Origin: Lunularia cruciata
Lineage: Eukaryota > Streptophyta > Marchantiopsida > Lunulariales > Lunulariaceae
Assembly (NCBI GenBank): GCA_948567375.1
Contig: OX419757.1
Location: 29,388,001-29,452,000, forward strand
DNA: 64,000 nt
Reading direction: 5' to 3'
The position numbers and the translations under genes were made by a program. Of this stretch, positions 35,881 through 48,354 are shown in pieces (the first letter of the stretch is position 1; every line of letters begins with the position of its first letter). The notes beneath the pieces are model-generated. The model ran no database searches and was not told where the DNA came from. It saw only the letters and a list, made by a program, of their open reading frames with translations.

Positions 35881-37178
35881 CAAGGGTTGCACCACAAGTA
35901 GTAGTTGCTCCAGTTCTTGCACATCCACCAAAAGATCCACTCCAAACCATCATAGAACAACTTGCGGATCTCAAGATCAATGTGGTGCAACAATGGGAGA
36001 AGAGAGAGGTGGATCAGAATGTAGGGAGAGGGCCTAGGAGTTATGTTAACCATCCATATAGAGGAGGCCAACAAGCCAACAATTTCTATGATAGAAATTG
36101 TTTTGGTTGTGGAGGAAGAGGCCATATCCAAAGGAATTGCCCAAATTCCACTTACCATGGAGGAAGGGGTTATGAGGGAGCCAATAGAGAGAAAGAGGGT
36201 GGTAGTGAAACCCAAGTGGCTCCTAATCCCAACAAAAGTAAGGGGATAGCATCCATAGATGTGGTTGAGAGCAAGTATGAGAAGGGAGAGTGCTCAAACT
36301 CCAAAGGTCTTAATTTGGAGCTTTTGGCACAAGAGAAGAAGAGAGCTCGTTTTGCAGAGGATGTTCACTCTTCTCAAGGATTTACTTCAAGCAAGGATAC
36401 TCCTATGTCTACAAGGAGCACTTGCATCTCAACACCATCAACAACAAAGACTCCAAGGAAGAAGTTGGGGATGGAGGACTTCTTGATCTCAAAGCAACAA
36501 TGGAACTACAATGTGTTGGAGGATGTTGGTAGTCACAAGGCTAACATCACAGTGGGCCAATTGATTGCTTTGAACCCTACCTTGAGAAAGGAGCTTAGAG
36601 GTGGTTTGAGTTCTACAAGGAGCAAGAGGAAGAAGAAGGCAAAAGTTCTAGTATCAATAGGGGTGGTGGATACCAAGCCAGCACCATGGGAGGCTTGTGA
36701 ATATACCTCCAAGATTGATGTGAGAGTGAATGGTCACAACACAAGGATGCATTGGTTGATGGAGGATTAGCAGTGAATGCCATGTCAGAAAGGTTGATGA
36801 AGAAGTGGGGTATGATACCCTCAAGACCTTCAACATTTGTGGTGAGCATGGCAAACAAGCAACAAGTTCGACCAGTAGGGGTGATGGATAAAGTGGTAGT
36901 TTCAGTTATGGGAGTTCAAAATCTCATGACTTTCCAAGTCTTGAAGGATTCAAGCTATGACTTACTTCTTGAGAGGCCATGGTTGAGAGCAGCACGCACA
37001 ACTGATTGATGGCACAAAGGGTACTTGAGGATTGGGCCATCAAACCATAGAGTCACAGTTCCTGTGACTAACACCACCAACACTTCACATTCAGATACAC
37101 CATCTTTTGATTATTGCGAATCAGATTCTGAAGAAGGAGCTTCAGGTGTGGACACAAGCATGGAAAAGGAGACTTCCA
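35881..37178 (+). repeat. Tandem duplication of the gag C-terminus and protease in element B
   Basis: Bases 34,583-35,880 and 35,881-37,178 are near-identical direct repeats, 1,298 bp apart, joined at CAAGGGTTGCA. The second copy repeats the zinc knuckle CFGCGGRGHIQRNC (near 36,100), the linker MEDFLISKQQWNYNVLEDVG and the protease. It has its own breaks: a one-base loss near 36,740 and a TGA near 37,006. Element C has one copy of this segment, which explains why B is about 1.3 kb longer. Confidence 0.92.
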
Positions 37179-38997
37179 CGGAGGAGGATGAATCTAAATC
37201 TGATTCAGATGTGTATCCTTTGTGTGCTATGGATTTTGCACCTAAGCCAGAGGTTTTGAAGGACCCAGATAAATCACCATTGACACTTGAGGAGGTAGAG
37301 AGAAGGTTATCTACCCTCAAGTATGGCCCAAATGTTACCAAGGAGGAGAAGGTGAGATTTGAGGAGATTTTCCGCAAGTTCATCCATGTGTTTGCTTTTA
37401 GTTACATGGATTTGAAGGAAGTCACCTTGGAGGAGCACAAGATAGAGGTGGAGTCACATGCAAAACCAATCTGCCAAAAGCAACGTCGCATTAGCCCACC
37501 AATATCTTTGGTTGTGAAGGAGGAGATTGATAAGCTCAAGGAGGCTGGATTTATCTTTGAGGTAGAGAATTCAGAATGGGTGTCTCCAATTGTCATTGTG
37601 AAAAAAAGAATGGCAAGCTTTGGGTATGTGTGGATTACAAGAAGCTCAATGTTGTTACCAAGAAGGACTACTACCCATTGCCATTCATTGATGAGATCTT
37701 GGAGGAGGTTGCAGGTCATGAGAGGTACAGATTTGGAGATGGTTATAGTGGATACAACCAAATGAAGATTGCACCAGAGCATCAACAACTCACCATGTTC
37801 ACCAAACCTTGGGGAACTTACGCTTTCAAGGTCATGCCTTTTGGGCTTTGCAATGCTCTAGCCACATTCCAACGGTTCATGAACAAGGTATTTGAACCTT
37901 TCATTGGGAAATTTGTGAGAGACTTCATTGATGACTTTTGTGTCTATGGGAGCAAGGAGGAGCACTTTGAGCACCTAATCAAAGTCTTGCAACGCTTGGA
38001 TGAGGCAAATGCATCACTCAACCGAGAGAAGTGCATTTTTGGATGTGAAAAAGGTCTACTTTTGGGGCACATCATTTCCAAGGATGGAATAGCAGTTGAT
38101 CCTAAGAAGGTGAGGAAAATCTCAGACCTTCAATTTTCTTCAAGCTTGACAAAGTTACGCCAATTCTTGGGGATGGATGGATACTATAGGAGGTTCATCT
38201 TCTCATTTTCCAACAAAGCTTATGCATTGACTATCTACATGAAGAAGGGTGTAGATTACATGGTGATTTTGGAGGACAAGGAGGCTCTCAAAGCTTTTGA
38301 GGAGCTCAAGCAATCCCTTGTTGTAGCTCCAATTTTTGCTAAATCTGATTGGAGTAAGCCTTTCATCCTCTACACTGATGCTTCTAATGTAGCTATAGGA
38401 TGCACTCTTAGTCAATTAGACCAAGATGGGCATGATCATCCAATAGCTTATGCTAGTAGGCAGATGGTTTCAGCAAAGAAGAACTACTCTGTCACGGAGA
38501 GAGAAGGGTTGGCAGTGATCTTTGATCTCAAGAAGTTTAGACACTACTTGATTGGAGGGAAAGCCACCATTGTCACAGATCACAAGGCTTTGAAGTACAT
38601 CTTCAACAAGCCTAATGTTGAAGGGAGACTAGCAAGGTGGATGATACTCTTGTCTGAGTATGACTACACCATTGAGGATAGGCCAAGAAAGAAACATGCA
38701 AATGCTGATTTTTTATCTAGAGCCTATGATCATGATGGAGATGAGCCAGTGGATGATTCTTTCTCGGATGAGGAGCTCATGACAATCTCAATCACTCAAG
38801 AGGTTCCAATGGAGTACAAAGAGATTGTGGATTTTGTGACAAGAGGTAACTATCCAGAAGGGATGCATGCTAGGGAGAGGAAGGCCCTTGCAGCAAGATC
38901 TAGACCTTACACAATGGTGGAGGATATTCTTTTCACCAAGGAGCAGATGGTCTACTTCGAAGAGCAGTGGGTAAGGAAGAGTCTATCCTACTCATAA
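37179..38997 (+). pseudogene. Element B reverse transcriptase and RNase H
   Basis: RT begins after an acidic linker. KEEIDKLKEAGFIFEVENSE precedes a one-base loss in an A run near 37,604. From 37,576 a 473-codon frame holds motif A (FGDGYSGYNQMKIAPEHQQ), motif B (MPFGLCNALATFQR) and the catalytic FIDDFCVYG. The connection has LRQFLGMDGYYRRFI. RNase H follows with LYTDASNVAIG, TEREGLAVIF and IVTDHKALKYI, so its D, E and D residues are present. The FIDD form and YPLPFIDEILEEVAGHE resemble Athila/Tat-type elements more than chromoviruses. The frame ends QWVRKSLSYS at 38,997, overlapping the integrase frame. Confidence 0.9.
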
Positions 38998-40079
38998 AGG
39001 AGTTTCATGAAGGTTTAGTATGTGGAGGACACTTTGCAGGAAAGGTGATTGCTTTCAAGATTCTAGATGCAGGTTACCATTGGAGAGGGATTTTCAAGGA
39101 TTGTCTTGATTATTGCAAAACTTGTCATGTTTGTCAAGCTTTTGCTAGAAAATCTACATCCACTCCACCACTTAGATCAATTCCATTGCTAGGACCTTTT
39201 GAGAAGTGGGGAATTGATTTTGTAGGTCCTCTCAATGGAACCCCAAGGATCAATTGGTACATTGTGGTAGTTACTGATTACCTTACCAAGTGGGTTGAGG
39301 CTAGACCATTGAGGGACAAGAATGAAGATGAAGTGGGTAGATTTCTTCACGAACGCATTATCACTAGGTTTGGATGCCCTTTGGAGTTGGTTTCTAATAG
39401 AGGAGGAGAGTTTACAGGAAGCATTACTACAGCCATGCTACAACATTTCTCTATCACACATAGAGTAACTACATCCTATAAGCCAAATTCCAATGGCTTG
39501 GCAGAGAGAACCAATCAGACCTTGTGCATGATGTTGGCCAAAGATGCAGAAATGGAGGGGGCTAAACATCATTGGGACAAGAGGATTCATGCAGTTTTGT
39601 GGGAGTATAGGACAACCATGAAGACTTCCACCGGATATTCTCCATTTCAATTGGTGTATAGTATTGAGTCTACCTTACCTATTCACTTTGATCTTCCTAC
39701 CTTCCAAAGCATTCATAGGAGATTGAAGAAAGCACAAGGAGGTGATGCCGAGAAGTCAAGGAAGGATCAACTCATGGAGTTGGAAGAGGCAAGAGCAGTT
39801 GCTATGGTTCAAGTGGAGCAAGCCCAAAGGAAACAAAAGGAGAGCTATGACAAGAGGCAAGGCAAGTAGAAGGTGTAGTCTTTCAAAGAAGGTGATTGGG
39901 TAATGTTGTTTGATTCCATTCGATTCAAGAGAGTGCACAAGAAGTTTTTGCCTAAGTACTTTGGACCTTTCATAGTGGAGAAGGTGTGGGGCAATTACAC
40001 CTATGATCTCAAGGAGTTGGGAGGAAGACACTTTGATAGGATTAACCATGATAAGTTGAAGATGTATCATAGAAGGTAG
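38967..40079 (+). pseudogene. Element B integrase
   Basis: The zinc-binding HHCC region is present (HEGLVCGGHFAGK, then YCKTCHVC). The catalytic core has WGIDFVGPL and SNGLAERTNQTL, but the second catalytic position reads LVSNRGGEF, Asn for Asp; element C keeps LVSDRGGEF. A TAG near 39,867 interrupts the C-terminal part, after which the GPF/Y-like module FLPKYFGPFIVEKVWGNYTY and INHDKLKMYHRR ends at 40,079. No chromodomain follows. The frame overlaps the RNase H frame by about 30 bp in a different phase, as in element C. Confidence 0.9.
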
Positions 40080-40112
40080 AGAGACCTTCACTTTGAGGAC
40101 AAAGTGAAAACT

Positions 40113-40127
40113 TAGTCCGGGGGTAAA
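40113..40127 (+). promoter_or_regulatory. Polypurine-tract region of element B
   Basis: AGTCCGGGGGTAAA lies immediately before the 3' LTR start TGTAACACCC. The same sequence sits next to the 3' LTR of C (43,247-43,261, minus strand). The G-run is the likely plus-strand primer core. Confidence 0.7.
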
Positions 40128-40815
40128 TGTAACACCCATTTGTGCATGTGTATGATATTGTGATATTTAGCTTGGTATTACAAGTACTTAAGAGATATTA
40201 TTTATATAGAGATAAAGGATGGTTCTATATTAGTCATGGTTAGCTAAAGTTAGTCATAGCTAAGATAGAGGGGACCTTACTTTAGAGGAAGTAGAAAAGA
40301 TGAGCACCACTATTTTGGACTTTAGTGTGTTGACTTGGTATTATTCCTAGGTGTTTGGCTTTGAGGAAAGAGTTGAGAACTCTTGGGCCCGCAAGCTTTT
40401 TTTTTGGATTCTTCTTTAGTCCAAGGATAGCCCATGTGAAGGAATCCTTGACTTAGTGGTTGGGTCAAGATAAGACCACATGCTTAGGGGAATATGCCCA
40501 TGTGAATGGATATTCCTTTCTACTTTTTGACTTTACTTGACTTTTAGTCTAGTAACTTGAGTTACTATGGTAATTAGTAACTTTGGTACGTAACTATTTC
40601 ACAAGTATATAAACAAGGGGTGAGGAGGTACTCATCGTCCTTTCATTTGCAACTATCTCTCTCATTGAGTTCTCTAGTGATCAATGTCTTGAGTCTTGGA
40701 GTGTTAGCCTTGGAGGAGTATGATGGAGTTGGGGTTCCTTGCCTTCTTAGTCCATGGTGCGCTACTATAATAGCCATCAGAGGTTCATCCTGAGTGAGAG
40801 ATAGGCCGGCTCACA
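40128..40815 (+). repeat. 3' LTR of element B (family 1)
   Basis: 688 bp, TGTAACACCC to CCGGCTCACA. It matches the 5' LTR at about 97 percent. It has TATATAAA near 40,609. The sequence after it (AGCCAGAGTGGGATC) is family 2 host element D. Confidence 0.92.
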
Positions 40816-42582
40816 AGCCAGAGTGGGATCATGGGTTCATCATCTTTGTCTTTGGTGGACAAACCTCACACCTAGAGAGGTTCTATAGTGCACTTGTGAC
40901 GAGATTCAACAACTAGACCATATCATTGTTGATGACATATTGGATGTTGGGTGTCAATCTCAGATGGTGGTAGTGGTTGATAGGTCACCTATGGCGATGG
41001 TGAACCTAGTTGGATAGCCTAAGGTTATTTTTCCCACACTTATGAGTTTCCCAAGCTCTTATGCTTTTTGAGAGTGAGGTCATGGATTGGCTTGGGACTC
41101 ATAATTACAGTAGTTGGTGGAGCCTAACGTTGATGAGAGAGAGCGGGCGATGGGTTTTTGCATTGGTATTACCACTATTCTAGCAGTGTTAGAAGCATCT
41201 AGGCATAAGGTGCTAGGTCAGGCTATGGACCCTAATTGTTTGACTTGGATTATGAGCCTTGGCTTGGCAGAGCAGCAAAGGATGTGCTTGATAGGCATCA
41301 CCACTCAGACACTTGTGAGCCCTGTGCCTATTGAGACGATTTAGGCTCATGCTAGGGCCAATGGACCAAGCGGAAAAGGTATCCATGGGACACAACCAGT
41401 GGCTACTAGGGAGAGTGGTCTACTTGGAGTCCATCTAGGCGAGCATGGGCTACTTGGATTACATTCTTGGTCTACTTGGGATGTTGTTAGAGGACATGTG
41501 GAGCTTGTAGCCAGAGTGGAGGGAGTTTTTCATATAGAAGTTAGGACCTCTAGTAGTGGAGAGCATGCCACTATTGCTCCTAAGGGCCCAGTGTAGCAGC
41601 CAAGCCGCACGTCTTCCACTCCTACTACAATTATAGAGGATACTTGGGAGCTAGATCTTGGACCCAAGCTTATAGGAGAGGAAAGATTGAGGGTTTGGAG
41701 GTTCTTGAGGAGCTACACAAGTTGTTTTGCCTTCAGTATGAAAGATTTTGGTGCTCTAAAAGGATCTGGTATTTGGACTGAGCTGACTAGCAATACACCA
41801 ATTTTTCGATGGCCTTATCAATATAGTGATATGGAGAGGATATTGATTCAGAACCAGAGTAGTGACCTTTTTGAGGCTATTTTGGTAGAGATTTCACATG
41901 GAGAGTATGCATCAACAACAATGATGCAAGCCAAGAAGGATATGCATGGCAACTACACAAATAGGCAGATATGTGGAGATTACCGTCTTATCAATCAATA
42001 AACTATGGCTGATTGGTATACCATGCCTACACCGGAGGAGATCTTTGATGCAATTGGGCATGCAAAGGTCTTCAGTACTTTGGATCTTTGAGCATGATAT
42101 CATTAGTTGCCAATCAGAGAGGAGGATAAGTCCAAGATAGCATTTTGGGCTATTGATCCTCACTACAAGGATGTGTTATATTGGTGGAGGTTCTTACCAT
42201 TTGGGTTAAAGAACGCTCATGCTGAGTTCTTGAGGGTCATGGATAGGATCCTAGCTGGATTGGATTTTTCTTGGTGCTATATTGATGACATTTTGGTTTA
42301 TAACACTACTATGGAGGAGCATGAGAGACAATTGTTGGAGGTGTTTGAGAGGTTGAGATCTCATGGACTCAAATTACATCCTAGGAAGTGTAGATTCTTC
42401 CATGAGCAGGTTAAGTATTTGGGTCACACTATCTACCCCGGAGGACTTGGTGTTCAGTAGACCAAAGTGGAGGCTATTGCACGTATTTCTTGACCTATGG
42501 ATGTGAGCAGAGTAAGAGCATTCCTTGGTAGAGGTTCTTACCATTTGGGTTAAAAAACGCTCTTGCTGAGTTCCAGAGGGTC
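40816..42582 (+). pseudogene. Element D continued: protease-RT region up to insertion C
   Basis: The RT part is recognisable at 41,990-42,470: YTMPTPEEIFDAIGHAKVFS, then FLPFGLKNAHAEFLRVMDRI, the intact catalytic YIDDILVYN and FHEQVKYLGHTIYPGGLG. The upstream part, 40,816-41,690, is too decayed to assign except as the protease-RT spacer. The frame is broken by stops such as the TGA near 42,090. From 42,525 a second tandem copy of the RT segment begins and is cut at 42,582 by element C. Confidence 0.82.
42181..42524 (+). repeat. 344-bp tandem duplication inside the RT of element D (first copy)
   Basis: The unit starts TTGGTGGAGGTTCTTACCAT at 42,181 and again as TTGGTAGAGGTTCTTACCAT at 42,525. 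The second copy runs 42,525-42,582, is split by element C, and resumes at 50,365 to about 50,650. It again contains YIDDILVYN and EQVKYLGH. A 344-bp unit is not a multiple of three, so the duplication itself broke the frame. It predates insertion C, because C lies inside the second copy. Confidence 0.88.
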
Positions 42583-43246
42583 TGTGAGCCGGCCTGTCTC
42601 TCACTCAGGATGAACCTCTGATGGCTATTATGGTAGCGCACCATGGACTAAGAAGGCAAGGAACCCCAACTCCATCATACTCCTCCAAGGCTAACACTCC
42701 AAGACTCAAGACATTGCTCACTAGAGAACTCAATGAGAGAGATAGTTGCAAATGAAAGGATGATGAGTACCTCCTCACCCCTTGTTTATATACTTGTGAA
42801 ATAGTTACTAATTACCGTAGTAACTCAAGTTACTAGACTAAAAGTCAAGTAAAGTCAAAAAGTAGAAAGGAATATCTATTCACATGGGCATATTCCCCTT
42901 ATCTTGACCCAACCACTAAAGCAAGGATTCCTTCACATGGGCTATCCTTGGACTAAACAAGAATCCAAAACAAAAAGGCTTGCGGGCCCAAGAGTTCTCA
43001 ACTCTTTCCCCAAAGACAAACACCTAGGAATAATACCAAGTCAACACACTAAAATCCAAAATAGTGGTGCTCATCTTTTCTACTTCCTCTAAAGTAAGGT
43101 CCCCTCTATCTTAGCTATAACTAACTTTAGCTAACCAGGACTAATATAGAACCATCCTTTATCTCTATATAAATAATATCTCTTAAGTACTTGTAATACC
43201 AAGCTAAATATCACAATACCACACACATGCACAAATGGGTGTTACA
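42583..43246 (-). repeat. 3' LTR of element C (family 1)
   Basis: 664 bp on the minus strand; plus-strand text runs TGTGAGCCGG to GGGTGTTACA. Against the 5' LTR (49,688-50,364) I count seven substitutions and one 13-bp deletion near 42,806, between short GTTA repeats. This is about 1 percent divergence, the lowest in the window. The four bases before it (GGTC, 42,579-42,582) recur after the element at 50,365-50,368 as the target-site duplication. Confidence 0.93.
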
Positions 43247-43294
43247 TTTACCCCCGGACTAAGTTTTCACTTTGTCCTCAAAGTGAAGGTCTCT

Positions 43295-44407
43295 CTACCT
43301 TCTATGGTACATCTTCAACTTATCATGGTTAATCCTATCAAAGTATCTTCCTCCCAATTCCTTGAGATCATAGGTGTAATTGCCCCACACCTTCTCCACT
43401 ATGAAAGGTCCAAAGTACTTAGGTAAAAACTTCTTTTGCACTCTCTTGAATCGAATGGAATCAAACAACATTACCCAATCACCTTCTTTGAAAGGCTCCA
43501 CCTTCTTCTTGTCTTGCCTCTTATCATAGGTCTCCTTTTGTTTCCTTTGGGCTTGCTCCACTCGAACCATAGCAACTGCTCTTGCCTCTTCCAACTCCAT
43601 GAGTTGATCCTTCCTTGACTTCTTTGCATCACCTCATTGTGCTTTCTTCAATCTCCTATGAATGCTTTGGAAGGTAGGAAGATCAAAGTGAATAGGTAAG
43701 GTAGACTCAATACCATACACCAATTGAAATGGAGAATATCCAGTGGAAGTTTTCATGGTTGTCCTATACTCCCACAAAACTGCATGAATCCTCTTGTCCC
43801 AATGATGTTTAGCCCCCTCCATTTCTGCATCTTTGGCCAACATCATGCACAAGGTCTGATTGGTTCTCTCTGCCAAGCCATTGGAATTTGGCTTATAGGA
43901 TGTAGTTACTCTATGTGTGATAGAGAAATGTCATAGCATGGCTGGAGTAATGCTTCCTGTAAACTCTCCTCCTCTATCAGAAACCAACTCCAAAGGGCAT
44001 CCAAACCTAATGATAATGCGTTCATAAAGAAATCTACCCACTTCATCTTCATTCTTGTCCCTCAATGGTCTAGCCTCAACCCACTTGGTAAGGTAATCAG
44101 TAACTACCACAATGTACCGATTGTTCCTTGGGGTTCTATTGAGAGGACCTACAAAATCAATTCCCCACTTCTCAAAAGGTCCTAGCAATGGAATTGATCT
44201 AAGTGGTGGAGTGGATGTAGACTTTCTAGCAAAAGCTTGACAAACATGACAAGTTTTGCAATAATTAAGACAATCCTTGAAAATCCCTCTCCAATGGTAA
44301 CCTGCATCTAGAATCTTGAAAGCAGTCACCTTTCCTGCAAAGTGTCCTCCACATACTAAACCTTCATGAAACTCCTTTATGAGTAGGATAGACTCTTCCT
44401 TACCCAC
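43295..44407 (-). pseudogene. Element C integrase
   Basis: From the minus-strand start near 44,407 the HHCC region (HEGLVCGGHFAGK, YCKTCHVC) and the core residues WGIDFVGPL, LVSDRGGEF and LAERTNQTL are all present. TGA codons interrupt it near 43,929 and 43,634. The C-terminal module FLPKYFGPFIVEKVWGNYTY and INHDKLKMYHRR ends at 43,295, about 50 bp before the 3' LTR. There is no chromodomain. Its catalytic triad is complete, unlike that of B. Confidence 0.9.
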
Positions 44408-47400
44408 TGCTCTTCGAAGTAGACCATCTGCTCCTTGGTGAAAAGAATATCCTCCACCATTGTGTAAGGTCTAGATCTTGCTGCAAGGGCCTTCCTCTCC
44501 CTAGCATACATCCCTTCTGGATAGTTACCTTTTGTCACAAAATCCACAATCTCTTTGTACTCCATTGGAACCTCTTGAGTGACTAAGATTGTCATGAGCT
44601 CCTCATCCGGGAAGGAATCATCCACTGGCTCATCTCCATCATGATCATAGGCTCTAGATAATAAATCAGCATTTGCATGTTTCTTTCCTGGCCTATCTTC
44701 AATGGTGTAGTCATACTCAGACAAGAGTATCATCCACCTTGCTAGTCTCCCTTCAACATTAGGCTTGTTGAAGATGTACTTCAAAGCCTTGTGATCCGTG
44801 ACAATGGTGGCTTTCCCTCCAATCAAGTAGTGTCTAAACTTCTTGAGACCAAAGATCACTGCCAACCCTTCTCTCTCCGTGACAGAGTAGTTCTTCTCTG
44901 CTAAAACCATCTGCCTACTAGCATAAGCTATTGGATGATCATGCCCATCTTGGTCTAATTGACTAAGAGTGCATCCTATAGCTACATTAGAAGCATCAGT
45001 GTAGAGGATGAAAGGTTTACTCCAATCAGGTTTAGCAAGAATTGGAGCTACAACAAGGGATTGCTTGAGCTCCTCAAAAGCTTTGAGAGCCTCCTTGTCT
45101 TCCAAAATCACCATGTAATCTACACCCTTCTTCATGTAGATGGTCAATGCATAAGCCTTGTTGGAAAATGAGAAGATGAACCTCCTATAGTACCCAACCA
45201 TCCCCAAGAATTGGCGTAACTTTGTCAAGCTTGAAGGGAATGGAAGGTCTGAGATTTTCCTCACCTTCTCAGGATCAATTGCTATTCCATCCTTGGAGAT
45301 GATATGCCCTAAAAGTAGACCTTCTTCACATCCAAAAATGCACTTCTCTCGGTTGAGTGATGCATTTGCCTCATCCAAGCGTTGCAAGACTTTGATAAGG
45401 TGCTCAAAGTGCTCTTCCTTGCTCCCATAGACACAAAAGTCATCAATGAAATCTCTCACAAATTTCCCAATGAAAGGTTCAAATACTTGTTCATGAACCG
45501 TTGGAATGTGGCTGGAGCATTGCAAAGCCCAAAAGGCATGACCTTGAAAGCGTAAGTTCCCCAAGGTGTGGTGAATGTGGTGAGTTGTTGATGCTCTGGT
45601 GCAATCTTGATTTGGTTATATCCACTATAACCATCTCCAAAACTGTACCTCTCATGACCTGCAACCTCCTCCAAGATCTCATCAATGAATGGCAATGGGT
45701 AGTAGTCCTTCTTGGTAACAGCATTGAGCTTCTTGTAATCCACACATACCCAAAGCTTGCCATTCTTTTTCTTCACAATGACAATTGGAGACACCCATTC
45801 TGAATTCTCCACCTCAAAGATAAATCCAGCCTCCTTGAGCTTATCAATCTCCTCCTTCACAACCAAAGATATTGGTGGGCTAATGCGACGTTGCTTTTGG
45901 CAGATTGGTCTTGCATGTGACTCCACCTCTATCTTGTGCTCCTCCAAGGTGACTTCCTTCAAATCCTTGTAACTAAAAGCAAACACATGGATGAACTTGC
46001 GGAAAATCTCCTCAAATCTCACCTTCTCCTCCTTGGTAACATTTGGGCCATACTTGAGGGTAGATAACCTTCTCTCTACCTCCTCAAGTGTCAATAGTGA
46101 TTTATCTGGGTCCTTCAAAACCTCTGGCTTAGGTGCAAAATCCATAGCACACAAAGGATACACATCTGAATCAGATTTAGATTCATCCTCCTCCGTGGAA
46201 GTCTCCTCTTCCATGCTTATGTCCACACCTGAAGCTCCTTCTTCAGAATCTGATTCCCAATAATCAAAAGATGGTGTATCTGAATGTGAAGTGTTGGTGG
46301 TGTTAGTCATAGGAACTGTGACTCTATGGTTTGATGGCCCAATCCTCAAGTACCCTTTGTGCCATTGATCAGTTGTGCGTGCTGCTCTCAACCATGGCCT
46401 CCCAAGAAGTAAGTCATAGCTTGAATCCTTCAAGACTTGGAAAGTCATGAGATTTTGAACCCCCATAACTGAAACTACCACCTTATCCATCACCCCTACT
46501 GGTCGAACTTGTTGCTTGTTTGCCATGCTCACCACAAATGTTGAAGCTCTTGAGGGTATCATACCCAACTTCTTCATCAACCTTTCTGACATGGCATTCA
46601 CTGCTGATCCTCCATCAACCAATGCATCCTTGATGTTGTGACCATTCACTCTCACATCAATCTTGGAGGCATATTCACAAGCTTCCCATGGTGCTGGCTT
46701 GGCATCCACCACCCCCATTGATACTGGAACTTTTGCCTTCTTCTTCTTCTTGCTCCTTGTAGAACTCAAACCACCTCTAAGCTCCTTTCTCAAGGTAGGG
46801 TTCAAAGCAATTAATTGGCCCACTGTGATGTTAGCCTTGTGACTACCAACATCCTCCAACACATTGTAGTTCCATTGTTGCTTTGAGATCAAGAAGTCCT
46901 CCATCCCCAACTTCTTCCTTGGAGTCTTTGTTGTTGATGGTGTTGAGATGCAAGTGCTCCTTGTAGACATAGGAGTATCTTTGCTTGAAGTAAATCCTTG
47001 AGAAGAGTGAACATCCTCTGCAAAACGAGCTCTCTTCTTCTCTTGTGCCAAAAGCTCCAAATTAAGACCCTTGGAGTTTGAGCACTCTCCCTTCTCATAC
47101 TTGCTCTCAACCACATCTATGGATGCTATCCCCTTACCTTTGTTGGGATTAGGAGCCACTTGGGTTTCACTACCTCCCTCTTTCTCTCTATTGGCTCCCT
47201 CATAACCCCTTCCTCCATGGTAAGTGGAATTTGGGCAATTCCTTTGGATATGGCCTCTTCCTCCACAACCAAAACAATTTCTATCATAGAAATTGTTGGC
47301 TGGTTGGCCTCCTCTATATGGATAGTTTCCATAACTCCTAGGCCCTCTCCCTACATTTTGATCCACCTCTCTCTTCTCCCATAGTTGCACCACATTGATC

Positions 47401-48119
47401 TTGAGATCCGCAAGTTGTTCTGTGATGGTTTGGAGTGGATCTTTTGGTGGAGGTGCAAGAACTGGAGCAACTACTACTTGTGGTGCAACCCTTGTCACCA
47501 AATTATCAGAAGTTCCACCATACTTGTAGCCTTGAGGAGGATGCATAACCTCCTTCACCACCAAATCACTCTCATCCCCTTCCAAACTCTCCTCCATACG
47601 AATTGCGATCTTGATAGCTTCAACCTTGGAAGAAGGTTTCTCATATCTCACCTTGCTTCTAATTTGTGGTCTCAATCCTCCCACAAAATTCTTGGTGAGC
47701 ATGGCCCCTATGCCAATCATTGTAGTCTCCACATCATCCCCACCCTTCCTCAACACTATGCGAAATCTGGACTCCAACTTTTCCACTCTTTCCACATAGA
47801 CCCTCACTTTCTCTCCATCTCCTTGCTTGAGAAATGTAACCTCACTCATCAATCTCTCATAACTCTCATCAGGAAGAAAGTTCTCAATGAGTGCTGAAGT
47901 CAAAGTCTCCCAAGACTCCTCTTCCCCCTCTCTCCTCTCTCTCTTTTGGTATTCTGACTCATACCATGTAAGTGCTACGTCCTCAAAGAAATCTGGTAAT
48001 AATGAGGCCCACTCATTCTTCCTCCTCTCATTGTTTCCTATGCAAGCTCTCTTGAAGTCTCTCACAAAGGCCTCCACATCTTCTCCATCCTTGCCAAAGA
48101 AAACCGGAAGTTTCCCCAT
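44377..48119 (-). pseudogene. Element C gag-protease-RT-RNase H
   Basis: An 887-codon frame (48,119 to 45,456) holds gag (residues 1-300) with knuckle CFGCGGRGHIQRNC at 282-295. Protease has VDGGSAVNAM near 501-510. RT runs to MPFGLCNAPATFQRFMNK. A one-base loss near 45,490 shifts the rest into the frame 45,564-44,377, which carries FIDDFCVYG, LRQFLGMVGYYRRFI and RNase H (LYTDASNVAIG, TEREGLAVIF, IVTDHKALKYI), ending QWVRKSLSYS. Gag and pol lie in one frame up to the break. Apart from that base loss and the junction with integrase, this is the best preserved coding region in the window. Confidence 0.93.
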
Positions 48120-48354
48120 CTTAACCCCTCACTATCTTTCTTTTCTCTCAATTATTTTTTTCTCTTTTCTTTTCTCTCACTCTATTACTAATAGAGTACA
48201 TACATGACTAACACCATCTGAGAATAATCCACTCTAGGGAACACAAAAGGTTCAGGTTGCTCCAAGATTTCTATAGCAACATCAAATCCTAGAGTGCATA
48301 TTAATCTAACTCTCATGGATAGTTTATCCATAAGTTGAAAGATTATCTCCATCA

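Noticed and set aside
39756-40139. Long antisense open frame across the integrase C-terminus of B, with a near-identical counterpart at 43,235-43,426 in C
   Set aside because: It is the complement of a recognised integrase segment. Its conservation is explained by the sense gene.
43295-44407. Chromodomain after the integrase of family 1
   Set aside because: The reading frame stops right after the GPF/Y-like module in both B and C, with about 50 bp left before the 3' LTR, so there is no room.
47385-47897. 170-codon plus-strand frame over gag of element C
   Set aside because: It is antisense to a well-supported gag frame and has low-complexity composition.
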